A stretch of DNA of 29,536 nucleotides from Candidatus Nomurabacteria bacterium (lineage in GTDB: Bacteria > Patescibacteriota > Minisyncoccia > Phycocordibacterales > UBA9973). The stretch covers positions 16,413 through 45,948 of the forward strand of contig JAHFNM010000003.1 in assembly GCA_023267415.1 (NCBI GenBank), given 5' to 3'. Position numbers and translations under genes: made by a program. Under the pieces are notes generated by a model. The model ran no database searches, was not told the DNA's origin, and saw only the letters and a program-made list of their open reading frames with translations. This document shows positions 1-7,162 of the stretch, one piece after another (within the stretch, counting starts at the first letter, position 1; each line of letters starts with the position of its first letter).

Positions 1-1416
1 GGCGAGGATGTGTCCTTCGATTACTCACTCATCCGACCAGCTGGTTCTCGATTGAAAACGATGGGCGGCAAAAGTTCCGGACCGGAACCTCTTCGATCAC
101 TCCTTGATTTTTCTCGCGAACGCATCATTCGCCGGCAGGGTAGGCATCTTACCAATCTCGACGCGCACGACATCATCTGCAAGATCGGCGAGTGTGTCGT
201 GGCAGGCGGCGTGCGCCGAAGCGCCATGATCTCGCTTTCCGACCTTGATGACGATGCGATCCGCGATTCGAAAAAAGGACAATTCTATCTCTCCGAAGGT
301 CAACGCATGCTCGCAAACAATTCTGCCGTATACCTCGAGAAGCCTTCAGCCGAACAATTCCTCGACGAATGGGTCGCGTTGATGAAAAGCGGTTCGGGTG
401 AGCGTGGCATATTTAATCGTGGAGGATTGGCCAAGACGTTGCCGAAGCGCCGGCTCGATCAATGGAAGAATGGTATCTATCCTTCGTGGGGGACTAATCC
501 ATGCGGAGAGATCATTCTGCAATCAAAGCAGTTTTGCAATCTCAGCGAAGTGGTCGCGCGTGCTGACGACACCGAAGAGTCACTGCTGCGGAAGATCCGC
601 ATTGCAACGATCCTCGGCACCTATCAATCTACGCTTACCTATTTCCCATATCTTTCCGCTGAATGGAAGCGTAATTGCGAAAAGGAGCGCCTGCTCGGCG
701 TATCGGTTACCGCACAATGGGATTCTTCCGTTGCCCGCGATCCAAAGATTCTAGCAAAGCTAAAAGATGCCGCCGTAGAAATAAACAAAAAGATATCCAA
801 ACGCTTTGGCGTGAGTCAGTCGCTGTCGGTGACCTGTGTGAAGCCTTCGGGAACCGTTTCTCAAACAGTGGACTGTGCGAGCGGAATGCATCCGCGTCAT
901 GCCCCGTACTACATTCGCCGCGTCCGCATTTCGGCCACCGATGCCTTGTTCAAGATGCTTCGCGACCAGGGCGTTTCGTATCTGCCCGAAGTCGGACAGA
1001 CGATGGAGAGTGCTACGACATTCGTATTCGAGTTTCCAGTCAAAGCTCCCACGGGCGCGATCTGCCGCGACGACATCAATGCAATAGACCAGCTCGAACA
1101 TTGGAAGGTGGTCAAAGAACATTACACCGAGCACAATCCGTCGGTCACGATCTCTATGGGCGAAGACGAGTGGATCCGCGTCGGCAATTGGGTGTATGAA
1201 AACTGGGACATTGTCGGAGGACTCTCATTTCTTCCGCGCTCGAATCACGTGTACCAGCTTGCTCCGTATGAATCCATTTCCAAAGAGCGGTACGAAGAAA
1301 TGTTGAAGAATGTGAGCCATCTGGATTTTTCAAAGATCGTCACGTATGAAGTGGATGACGAAGGGGATATGAAGCGTGAGCTCGCATGCGTAGCCGGCGT
1401 GTGCGATGTTGCTTAA
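1..1416 (+). CDS. nrdJ: Adenosylcobalamin-dependent ribonucleoside-triphosphate reductase (class II), C-terminal part
   Basis: Reduces ribonucleotides to deoxyribonucleotides with a thiyl radical generated from adenosylcobalamin, so it needs no oxygen and no separate radical-generating subunit. The reading frame is open from base 1 (GED then V...), so the 5' part lies outside the window. The NPCGEI motif (Cys codon at 502-504, Glu codon at 508-510) is the active-site Asn-Cys-Glu cluster. The C-terminus ends ACVAGVCDVA, giving the CX4C redox pair (codons 1387-1389 and 1402-1404) that re-reduces the active site. The layout is that of the monomeric Lactobacillus leichmannii type. The next gene makes its cofactor and starts 18 nt downstream, which suggests one transcript. 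The family call is secure. I saw no missing key residue in the visible part. Confidence 0.95.
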   Translation, partial: GEDVSFDYSLIRPAGSRLKTMGGKSSGPEPLRSLLDFSRERIIRRQGRHLTNLDAHDIICKIGECVVAGGVRRSAMISLSDLDDDAIRDSKKGQFYLSEGQRMLANNSAVYLEKPSAEQFLDEWVALMKSGSGERGIFNRGGLAKTLPKRRLDQWKNGIYPSWGTNPCGEIILQSKQFCNLSEVVARADDTEESLLRKIRIATILGTYQSTLTYFPYLSAEWKRNCEKERLLGVSVTAQWDSSVARDPKILAKLKDAAVEINKKISKRFGVSQSLSVTCVKPSGTVSQTVDCASGMHPRHAPYYIRRVRISATDALFKMLRDQGVSYLPEVGQTMESATTFVFEFPVKAPTGAICRDDINAIDQLEHWKVVKEHYTEHNPSVTISMGEDEWIRVGNWVYENWDIVGGLSFLPRSNHVYQLAPYESISKERYEEMLKNVSHLDFSKIVTYEVDDEGDMKRELACVAGVCDVA

Positions 1417-1434
1417 TACCATAATAAAAAATAT

Positions 1435-2004
1435 ATGCTCTACACAAGAAAAGGAGATACAGGCACGACAAAATTGTTTGATTGTCCGCAAGGGGTGAGG
1501 CTCTCAAAGAGCGCTGCGGTCTTTACCGCGCTCGGCACGCTCGACGAACTCAATTGCGCACTTGGGTTTGCCAAGGCTCTTGCCAAGAAATCTCGCGACA
1601 TGCTCGGGATCTTCGGCCGACGGACCGCATACCATGCCATCATCGAACGCCTGCAGGATATTTTGTTCGTCGTCCAAGCTGAGCTGGGCGGTTCCGCCAT
1701 GCATCCAGGAAAAGCCGATATACAATTTGCCGAATTGATCGTCCATGAAGTAGAGACGCTCCTTCCTCCGGTGAATTCCTTCATCATTCCGGGAGGCGGG
1801 GAGACCGGCGCCTATCTCGACGTATGCCGCACTATCGCACGCAGAGCGGAACGCACCGTACTTATTGCTGTGGAAAAAGAACAACGCCCGGTGTCTGCGG
1901 AAACGCTGCAATTCCTCAATCGGCTTTCCAGTGTGCTCTATGCGCTCGCTCGGTTTGCCAATTATCAGGAAGGATATAGCGAACGACGACCGGCATATGA
2001 ATAA
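1435..2004 (+). CDS. pduO: Cob(I)alamin adenosyltransferase, PduO type
   Basis: Transfers the adenosyl group of ATP to cob(I)alamin, producing the adenosylcobalamin that the neighbouring NrdJ uses. The N-terminal TRKGDTGTT is the characteristic ATP-binding segment of PduO/MMAB enzymes. DELN around residue 38, the RTIARRAERT helix near residue 125 and NRLSSVLYALAR near residue 160 are the other family blocks. At 189 aa the length is normal. It starts 18 nt after nrdJ, and its stop overlaps the start of the next gene by 8 nt, so translation is probably coupled. The residues around 60-67 (FGRRTAYH) look like a small family-variable loop. Function is known for the family; the pairing with NrdJ is inferred from adjacency and chemistry. 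Confidence in the family is high. Confidence 0.93.
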   Translation: MLYTRKGDTGTTKLFDCPQGVRLSKSAAVFTALGTLDELNCALGFAKALAKKSRDMLGIFGRRTAYHAIIERLQDILFVVQAELGGSAMHPGKADIQFAELIVHEVETLLPPVNSFIIPGGGETGAYLDVCRTIARRAERTVLIAVEKEQRPVSAETLQFLNRLSSVLYALARFANYQEGYSERRPAYE

Positions 2005-2413
2005 AAAAATCGTTCGGCTCATTATCGGAATAATTGCCATTGTGGGCGCGTTTGCTCTCTTGGTCCATAACGAAGTTGCCGTCGCTCCGGTTGGAGGCAG
2101 TCTTGCATCGCAATCGGCTCAGCCAGAAAATGTCCCCAGCATTACACTCAAGGCCGGAAGTTCGACGATTCGATTGCCGATCAAAGAAGGAATCTCGTTG
2201 TATGACAGTCTTGTTTTGGATCAACAAAAAGGACTGCTAGCTTTTTCTGGCACGGAATATCCGGGACTCGGATTTTTTATGACCGATATCGGAACGCTTC
2301 ATCAAGGAGGAGGAAAATATCTTGTGTATTTTATCAACGGTAACGACGCCTCGATCGGTATCTCGTCGTATATTCCAAAGAACGGCGACATGATCGAGTG
2401 GCAACTTAAATAG
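1997..2413 (+). CDS. Membrane-anchored DUF4430 (transcobalamin C-domain-like) protein
   Basis: A 139-aa protein: short basic N-terminus (MNKK), hydrophobic anchor or uncleaved signal at about 6-24, a linker, then one beta-type domain. The domain pattern (a segment with GISLYDSLV, then GLGFFMTDIGTL, GGGKYLVYFINGND, a glycine-containing turn and a final NGDMIEWQLK) fits DUF4430, the domain found at the C-terminus of eukaryotic intrinsic factor and transcobalamin. I chose the ATG at 1997 rather than an in-frame ATG at 1865, because the latter would overlap the adenosyltransferase heavily and would bury the hydrophobic segment. The gene overlaps the adenosyltransferase stop by 8 nt and ends 2 nt before the next start. 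A corrinoid-binding role is inferred from domain plus operon context and is not shown by the sequence alone. Confidence 0.7.
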   Translation: MNKKIVRLIIGIIAIVGAFALLVHNEVAVAPVGGSLASQSAQPENVPSITLKAGSSTIRLPIKEGISLYDSLVLDQQKGLLAFSGTEYPGLGFFMTDIGTLHQGGGKYLVYFINGNDASIGISSYIPKNGDMIEWQLK

Positions 2414-2415
2414 GT

Positions 2416-4320
2416 ATGAAAATAAAAATCGCCTTTCTAATAGCAGGCATGCTCTTCATTACCGTGGGATCGGTCGTGCGTGCCGATGATGCCTTGCCCA
2501 CCCCCATTTCTGCAGAGACCGTTCTCATAAGAAACGGCGATTCGGTCATCTATCAAGGTGTCTTTGACCTGCCGGTTTCGGGCACGATCGATATATTGGA
2601 TGATACTGGCGCAAACCATTCCATCAACGCCGATAGCGTGCTTGGCCTTATCTATGCCATAGGTCAGTCGACCGGAACGTTTTCTATATCCGATCTGCAA
2701 TATTACGATTCGTACGGATCGTTCTATCTCAAGTGCATCACGCCATCGGGAGGCATCAAGCTTTGCGATAATTGGCAGTACGCGGTTGGTGGTAGCACTC
2801 CATGGTCTGGCATTGATTCATCGATCCTCTCGGGAGGGGAAACAGTTGGTTTGTATTTTGGCTCGCCCCATCAAGTGATATTCAATGCCACTTCTGTTAC
2901 GACTCCCGGCACGGTCACTGCAACTGCGCAAAAATATAATTATCAAGACAATACATGGAGCTCACTCATCGGTGTGACGATCGGGGCGACCGTGCCGAAT
3001 CCTGACGATCTCTATAATCCCATCGTCATTGCATCGCAAGCAGTGGATGGCAGCGGAGTTGCTCGATTCGCTCTCGCTGATCCGGGAACATACAACGTCG
3101 GCATCGCCGAAGATTATTATTTTCCATCATATCCCGTGATTGCCTCAACCACCGGCACTCGCTCCGGCGCAAGCACGCCTCCTCCAGCACCTCCAGTATT
3201 CAGTATTGCAAAAGCACTCACATTTCTTTCCAGTGTTCAAAGCCCTAACGGCTCGTTTGGTTCCGACATGTACACTGACTGGGCGGCGATCGGCGTAGCT
3301 GCAACTCCAAATTCAGTCGGCATTCGTGCGAATATTCTGCAATACATGGCTTCGCATGCGGCAGTGAGCTCACTTCTCACCGACAATGAGCGGCACGCAA
3401 TGGCGCTTCTCGCACTCGGTCAAAATCCCTATTCATTTTCCGGCACGGATTATATCGCTCCTATTGTGCGCTCTTTCGATGGAAAGCAGTTCGGCGATTC
3501 ATCGCTGGTCAATGATGACATCTTTGCCCTGATCACGCTCGGAAGCGCCGGATATTCTGCAAGCGATGAGATCATCGCAAAGGATATTGCCTTCATTCTT
3601 TCCAAGCAGAATGCAAGCGGATCGTGGGACGGAAGTATTGATATGACGGCCGCTGCCGTCCAAGCATTGCATCCATTCGCTATGGAAACTTCGGTTTCGG
3701 GAGCGCTCGCCAATGCGTCCCTCTATCTCCAAGGTGCGCAAGTATCCGATGGTGGTTTCGGTTCGATCTATTCGACCAGCTGGGTCGCTCAGGCGATGAA
3801 TGCCTTCAAGGCAACCTGGACAAAGAATGACCGCACGGTGGCAAATTATCTTTCAAAGCAGCAGGCAGAGGACGGTGCAGCCCTGCCGTATTCCGAAATC
3901 GTGCAAAACAGGATTTGGGCGACAAGCTATGCGATACCCGCTGTACTCGGGAAGCCCTGGACCGAGATCTTTCATGGAGTTTCAAAACCCGTCAATTATG
4001 ATCCTATCTCTATTCCAATTCCTGTTTCTCAACGAGCTTCACTTTTTGTTCCCGACACTGCTGTCATTGTTCCAGTTTTGGTTCCTGATTTTTCTACGCC
4101 TGTTTTGGTCTCGTCTGTTTCCGATCCTGTTGCTGCTTCTTCTCAAATTCTGGCTACCGAATCGGCTACGGTCGCAGAACAGGTTGCAGATGCCGTTCCA
4201 GATTTTTCTGCCGCAGCAGGGGATAGTAGATCCGGGGTTTCCGTTGAATTTGCCGTCGGGTCGGTCATTGCCTTAATCGCCCTTGTCGCGCTGTCACGGT
4301 ATCTTTTGCCTCGCCTATAG
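2416..4320 (+). CDS. Surface-anchored DUF4430-like plus alpha/alpha-toroid protein (candidate corrinoid-capture protein)
   Basis: A 634-aa exported protein. Residues 1-23 are a signal peptide ending near VVRA. About 38-150 is a DUF4430-like domain (VSGTIDILDD, then DNWQYAVGG, then a GGETVGLYFG end). About 155-245 is another beta domain. A proline-rich linker (PPPAPP) near 255 leads to an alpha/alpha-toroid at about 265-520 with prenyltransferase-type repeats such as LSSVQSPNGSFG, ILSKQNASGSWDG, LQGAQVSDGGFG and LSKQQAEDGAALPY. A Val/Ser/Pro-rich stalk and a C-terminal membrane helix (about 609-629) ending RYLLPRL suggest surface anchoring. The catalytic Asp motifs of terpene cyclases are not apparent. 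Eukaryotic cobalamin-binding proteins combine this same toroid with a DUF4430 domain. Together with nrdJ and the adenosyltransferase upstream, this suggests corrinoid capture; that role is inference. Confidence 0.72.
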   Translation: MKIKIAFLIAGMLFITVGSVVRADDALPTPISAETVLIRNGDSVIYQGVFDLPVSGTIDILDDTGANHSINADSVLGLIYAIGQSTGTFSISDLQYYDSYGSFYLKCITPSGGIKLCDNWQYAVGGSTPWSGIDSSILSGGETVGLYFGSPHQVIFNATSVTTPGTVTATAQKYNYQDNTWSSLIGVTIGATVPNPDDLYNPIVIASQAVDGSGVARFALADPGTYNVGIAEDYYFPSYPVIASTTGTRSGASTPPPAPPVFSIAKALTFLSSVQSPNGSFGSDMYTDWAAIGVAATPNSVGIRANILQYMASHAAVSSLLTDNERHAMALLALGQNPYSFSGTDYIAPIVRSFDGKQFGDSSLVNDDIFALITLGSAGYSASDEIIAKDIAFILSKQNASGSWDGSIDMTAAAVQALHPFAMETSVSGALANASLYLQGAQVSDGGFGSIYSTSWVAQAMNAFKATWTKNDRTVANYLSKQQAEDGAALPYSEIVQNRIWATSYAIPAVLGKPWTEIFHGVSKPVNYDPISIPIPVSQRASLFVPDTAVIVPVLVPDFSTPVLVSSVSDPVAASSQILATESATVAEQVADAVPDFSAAAGDSRSGVSVEFAVGSVIALIALVALSRYLLPRL

Positions 4321-4349
4321 CATCCTTGCATTTCGCCTCTCCTTGTTGC

Positions 4350-4365
4350 ATACTTTCGAAAGTAT
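4350..4365. promoter_or_regulatory. Perfect 16-bp palindrome abutting the ArsR-type start codon
   Basis: ATACTTTCGAAAGTAT is identical to its reverse complement and ends on the base immediately before the ATG at 4366. The position and symmetry fit an operator for a dimeric winged-helix repressor, most simply autoregulation by the ArsR-type protein itself. The 45-nt gap after the toroid gene has no obvious Shine-Dalgarno. Confidence 0.6.
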
Positions 4366-4695
4366 ATGGCTACAGCGGCAAAGAAAAAAACAAAGAAGAT
4401 CAAGCAGCCGCTTCCGCGGACGGCGTATCGCCGCAACGCCGAGACCTACAAGATCCTTGCCAATCCTAAGCGCCTCGAGATCCTGAACCTCTTGCGTGAG
4501 CAGGAAATGTCGTGCGAAGAGCTTGTCCGCACGCTCGGCGTTTCAAAAGCCAATGTTTCTCAGCACTTGGCTCTTCTTCGCTATGCCGATCTCGTGACTG
4601 TGCGTCGCGAAGGCACCAGCGCCTACTACAACATCATCGATCCGCGCATCGTCGAACCCTGCCGCATTCTCCATCAACTCGCATTAGGGAAGTAA
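4366..4695 (+). CDS. ArsR-family winged-helix transcriptional regulator
   Basis: A 109-aa DNA-binding protein. After a Lys-rich tail (residues 1-20) it has the ArsR fold: KILANPKRLEILNLL, then the helix-turn-helix CEELVRTLGVSKANVSQHL at about 49-67, then the wing LVTVRREGTSAYYNI. The classical ArsR/SmtB metal-binding motif ELCVCDL is absent. There is a single Cys at the start of the HTH region and another near the C-terminus (EPCRIL), so metal sensing is possible but unsupported. It follows the cobalamin block on the same strand and is preceded by a perfect palindrome that touches its start codon, suggesting self-regulation. Whether it also controls the upstream block cannot be told from here, because that block's promoter lies outside the window. 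Confidence 0.85.
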   Translation: MATAAKKKTKKIKQPLPRTAYRRNAETYKILANPKRLEILNLLREQEMSCEELVRTLGVSKANVSQHLALLRYADLVTVRREGTSAYYNIIDPRIVEPCRILHQLALGK

Positions 4696-4707
4696 TAGCC
4701 TATATAA

Positions 4708-4740
4708 AAATCTCTGCACGCTTGGTGCAGAGATTTATTT
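4708..4740. terminator. Bidirectional intrinsic terminator
   Basis: A 12-bp perfect stem (AAATCTCTGCAC and GTGCAGAGATTT) with a 5-nt loop lies between the convergent ArsR-type and MOSC genes. A/T runs flank it on both sides, so it can serve both. Confidence 0.85.
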
Positions 4741-4741
4741 C

Positions 4742-5368
4742 TTATTGATTCGGATCATATATGCGCTGTTGTGGAATCTTGGCGATGACAGTATCGCCTA
4801 CATCGATTACGCCGGAACAGTAGACACTCCCCACCACACCTCTTTTGTTCATCGCTGATTTCACAAAGAGCGAAGCCAAGCCTGCCTTATCAGGATACCG
4901 ATCTTGGATCGCCATGCCTGGAGCTATGCAAGGAAGATTTTCTCCTGAAACAATGAGGATTGCCGGCTTGATCGTTGCTTGTTTCTTAAAAAAGAGCAGG
5001 GTGCCGGGCGGCAGTAATGTAAGGCTTGGAATTCCACTGATCACCAGGTTCTCCCCGAGAATTCCTTGGGGGATTTCAGGGATATCCATTGCTTTTGCAA
5101 TTTGCTCCATTTCTTCGATTGAAACTGCAGAGAATTCTCTGAAGTTAGCAATCTCTATTCGTTTCGGCAAGCCGAGGCCAAGGAGTTCTTTCTCTCTTGC
5201 GTCAGCCAGTCTTCGTCCGGCGTGACTGTCCCCGCGAATGCCTTCTCGAATGAGAACGTCGATATGTCTTACCGAAGTGGAAATATGGGTTCCAAAGGTG
5301 TTGCTGATGAGTACTGCTTCTACTTTTCCATTGACGGTAAAAGCCTCTTTCTGTATGGATTGCGACAT
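4742..5368 (-). CDS. MOSC-domain protein
   Basis: A 208-aa protein of the MOSC (molybdenum cofactor sulfurase C-terminal) superfamily, a beta-rich domain that carries or transfers sulfur for metal-sulfur cofactors. Visible blocks: IREGIRGDSHAGRRLAD near 40-56, REFSAVSIEEM near 77-87, GILGENLVISGIP near 102-114, LLPPGTLLFF, and SGENLPCIAPGM with the conserved Cys at about 147. I took the Met at 5368 as the start; an in-frame Met 20 codons upstream would add an unconserved tail. No molybdopterin genes are in the window, so the partner enzyme is unknown. The gene converges on the ArsR-type gene and shares its terminator. The family is secure, the substrate unknown. Confidence 0.85.
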   Translation of the reverse strand: MSQSIQKEAFTVNGKVEAVLISNTFGTHISTSVRHIDVLIREGIRGDSHAGRRLADAREKELLGLGLPKRIEIANFREFSAVSIEEMEQIAKAMDIPEIPQGILGENLVISGIPSLTLLPPGTLLFFKKQATIKPAILIVSGENLPCIAPGMAIQDRYPDKAGLASLFVKSAMNKRGVVGSVYCSGVIDVGDTVIAKIPQQRIYDPNQ

Positions 5369-5472
5369 GATGTGTTTTTTTAGAATGAATGTTGGCTCAA
5401 CTAAACCATATTTCTCATAAAACGACAACTATGCCCAGGGAGTACTTGCGGATATACTTGAGGCGTTACATT

Positions 5473-5913
5473 ATGTCTATCCTCGTCCAACTCCTCATCA
5501 TTATTCTTGTTCTAGCGCTCTTTTACGCCGTGGTTATTCATAATCGCGAGGATATTAAGAAGGTCGTAGACCTTCTGCCGGACTTCAGCAAGATCCGCTT
5601 CGGCCATCAGGCTGCCCACGCTCCTGAACCTTCTGCCCTCGTAAAGGTGATCGTCTTTGTGCCGGATGCCCATGCCGAGGCCGTGCGCCTGGCTATTGGC
5701 GAGCCGAGCTTCTCCTCGCAGGGGATAGGCCGGTTTGGCGAGAGCGGAGAGGCCAAAATCCTGGAAGAAGAACGCATCGAAGTGACTATTCCTCGCCAAA
5801 ATCTCTCAAAAGTCGTGGATTCCATCAAACGATCCCACCCTGACCATGATCCGGAGATCGACATTTTGCCGGTCGAAGCAGTTCCAGGGCAGGAGCCTAT
5901 CCACACCCACTAA
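5473..5913 (+). CDS. Membrane-anchored NIF3/CutA-like domain protein
   Basis: A 146-aa protein with an N-terminal transmembrane helix (about 3-23) followed by a single domain starting ALVKVIVFVPDAHAEAVRLA and continuing GIGRFGESGEAKI, EEERIEVTIPRQNLSKVVDS, then a His-Pro block (SHPDHDPEIDILPVE). That order (VP.., a G-rich turn, E.RIE, then HP.xxPEIDI) matches the CutA-like insert domain found inside NIF3/YbgI proteins. Here it stands alone without the NIF3 metal-binding halves. The start at 5473 was chosen because the preceding 28 codons of open frame are not hydrophobic-anchor-like and overlap the MOSC promoter region. Function is unknown; a ligand-binding or oligomerisation role is a guess from the fold. 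A terminator follows at 5961. Confidence 0.6.
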   Translation: MSILVQLLIIILVLALFYAVVIHNREDIKKVVDLLPDFSKIRFGHQAAHAPEPSALVKVIVFVPDAHAEAVRLAIGEPSFSSQGIGRFGESGEAKILEEERIEVTIPRQNLSKVVDSIKRSHPDHDPEIDILPVEAVPGQEPIHTH

Positions 5914-5960
5914 ACTAGGCAATATTACTTGCTAAGTCGTCAACTCGTATTGTCGATTTT

Positions 5961-5985
5961 ACCCTTATTTTATAAGGGTTTTATT
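5961..5985 (+). terminator. Small intrinsic terminator after the NIF3/CutA-like gene
   Basis: An 8-bp stem (ACCCTTAT and ATAAGGGT) with a TTT loop is followed by a T-rich run. It separates the upstream gene from the tandem promoters just downstream. Confidence 0.55.
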
Positions 5986-5988
5986 GCT

Positions 5989-6047
5989 TTGACACCACCA
6001 AAAATCATGGTATAACTATTGACTTTTCCAGCGGTCTGTGATACTAT
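5989..6047 (+). promoter_or_regulatory. Two tandem sigma70-type promoters
   Basis: Promoter 1: TTGACA (5989-5994), 16-nt spacer, TATAAC (6011-6016). Promoter 2: TTGACT (6019-6024), 17-nt spacer, TACTAT (6042-6047). Both read toward the lysozyme-like gene. These are among the best consensus matches in the window, so this gene is probably strongly expressed. Confidence 0.75.
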
Positions 6048-6053
6048 ATGGGG

Positions 6054-6107
6054 GAACCTGATATGTAAGGATCGAAGCTCGATACTCATATTGTAAGGTT
6101 CTTTTTT
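6054..6107 (+). ncRNA. Structured 5' leader: nested hairpin followed by T6
   Basis: From the predicted start of promoter 2, the RNA can fold as three nested stems: GAACCT (6054-6059) with AGGTTC (6096-6101), ATATG (6061-6065) with CATAT (6087-6091), and ATCGA (6071-6075) with TCGAT (6079-6083). Six T follow at once. This is the shape of an intrinsic terminator or attenuator placed before the gene. It could also yield a roughly 50-nt RNA. A second small hairpin (TTTCT-GGCA-AGAAA) lies around 6112-6126. Confidence 0.5.
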
Positions 6108-6175
6108 CGTTTTCTGGCAAGAAACCGAAAAAATCTTCTGAGAAGTAGACGTTGGTGGAGCGTAATCACCACACT

Positions 6176-6781
6176 ATGCAAAAAAAATTCAGTAAAATCC
6201 TACAGGCATTCGCCGTCTTTCCTATTTTGACAGCGAACTTGGCCCTTGCTCCATTCGGAGCCGGTGCCGGGGCACCCACTGTAGCAGCTATATTTCCGGA
6301 CCAAAATGGGACCCTCGCTAGTGAGATCGCTGATAACAAACAGCACGATCTCGAAGTTGAGGCAGCAAAAGTACAAGTGTACTTTACAAAATACAAGCTC
6401 CCATATGCAAAATATGCAATGAAGCTTGTTACCGAAGCAGATAAAAATAACCTTCCGCCATATACCCTCGCAGCACTTTCCTTTGTTGAATCAACAGGAG
6501 GCAAATATGCTTGTGGACTCAATGGATTCGGATGGAAGTCATGTAAGGGAAGCAATTTCAAGTCTGTAGACGAGGCGATCGAAACGGTCGCAGCTGCCCT
6601 CGGAGAGAATAGTGACGGAACCCGTCATTACTACGAAGGTAAGACAGACGAAGAAAAATGGGAAACCTACAACGGCCGTGCGAACTCAGATTATGTGTAC
6701 AACATGAAATGGGTCATGGCTCAGTTTGAAAAACAGGCAGTTCCCGAATCCCTCGCTGCTAAAGTAGAAGCGAAAGCCTAA
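6176..6781 (+). CDS. Secreted lysozyme/lytic transglycosylase-like protein
   Basis: A 201-aa exported protein with a signal peptide at about 1-32 (Ala-rich, ending near GAGAGA). The core LPPYTLAALSFVESTGGKY places a Glu at about 105 in the position of the catalytic Glu of SLT/lysozyme-like enzymes. It is followed by CGLNGFGWKSCKG with two Cys (about 113 and 123, possibly a disulfide), SVDEAIETVAAALG, and a C-terminal YNGRANSDYVYNMKWVM block. This arrangement fits small peptidoglycan glycosidases acting outside the membrane. I chose the ATG at 6176 because it gives a clean signal peptide; the ATG at 6152 would add a charged tail. The gene is driven by two tandem promoters through a structured leader and closed by a very strong terminator. 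Enzyme class is likely, specificity unknown. Confidence 0.7.
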   Translation: MQKKFSKILQAFAVFPILTANLALAPFGAGAGAPTVAAIFPDQNGTLASEIADNKQHDLEVEAAKVQVYFTKYKLPYAKYAMKLVTEADKNNLPPYTLAALSFVESTGGKYACGLNGFGWKSCKGSNFKSVDEAIETVAAALGENSDGTRHYYEGKTDEEKWETYNGRANSDYVYNMKWVMAQFEKQAVPESLAAKVEAKA

Positions 6782-6795
6782 TCTTAGAAACACAC

Positions 6796-6829
6796 AAAAG
6801 CCCCGCCGGCGAAAGCCGGCGGGGCTTTT
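6796..6829. terminator. Strong intrinsic terminator with GAAA tetraloop
   Basis: A perfect 15-bp GC-rich stem closed by GAAA, flanked by A4 and T4, ends the lysozyme-like gene. Confidence 0.95.
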
Positions 6830-6843
6830 GCTATATAAAAATA

Positions 6844-6869
6844 AAAAGCAGCAATTTCTTGCTGCTTTT
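6844..6869. terminator. Second intrinsic terminator, bidirectional
   Basis: An 11-bp perfect stem (AAAAGCAGCAA and TTGCTGCTTTT) with a TTTC loop lies between convergent genes. It probably stops the minus-strand membrane-protein transcript as well as read-through from the left. Confidence 0.8.
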
Positions 6870-6909
6870 AGTGTTTTATTTTTTAGCTTAGTCTTGCTGG
6901 TTATGAAAT

Positions 6910-7161
6910 TCAGGAAATAATAGAGGGCTCCCAAAATTCAATCCACCCTTTTTTACCTTTCCATATTAAGAACTGTAAAGGTACAAAGAAAAAAACGGCT
7001 AAGACGGCAAATATCAAATGCAGTCCAATGTCTATGAAACTGGAATATTCCGGTGAAGGATTCCCCATGGCCAATAACAGGCATAGCATTCCAATACCAA
7101 AGCATAGAATAGATACCATCCCTTTAAGGATGTACTTCAAAATCAATTTTTTCTTGCCCAT
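6910..7161 (-). CDS. Small two-helix membrane protein of unknown function
   Basis: An 83-aa protein starting MGKKKLILKYILKGMVS. It has two hydrophobic helices (about 13-33 and 43-66) and a polar, tryptophan-containing C-terminus (WKGKKGWIEFWEPS). I prefer the Met at 7161 over one 11 codons upstream, because the upstream codons fall inside paired inverted repeats that look regulatory. I do not recognise the family. The base composition is more AT-rich than that of rsmE next to it. It converges on the lysozyme-like gene. Confidence 0.55.
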   Translation of the reverse strand: MGKKKLILKYILKGMVSILCFGIGMLCLLLAMGNPSPEYSSFIDIGLHLIFAVLAVFFFVPLQFLIWKGKKGWIEFWEPSIIS

Positions 7162-7162
7162 A

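Noticed and set aside
760..1134. Long antisense and alternate-frame open frames inside nrdJ and other conserved genes
   Set aside because: They are shadows of strongly conserved coding regions and have no recognisable protein features.
1..1434. Cobalamin riboswitch controlling the B12 genes
   Set aside because: The promoter of nrdJ lies outside the window and no B12-box-like sequence is visible between the genes inside it.
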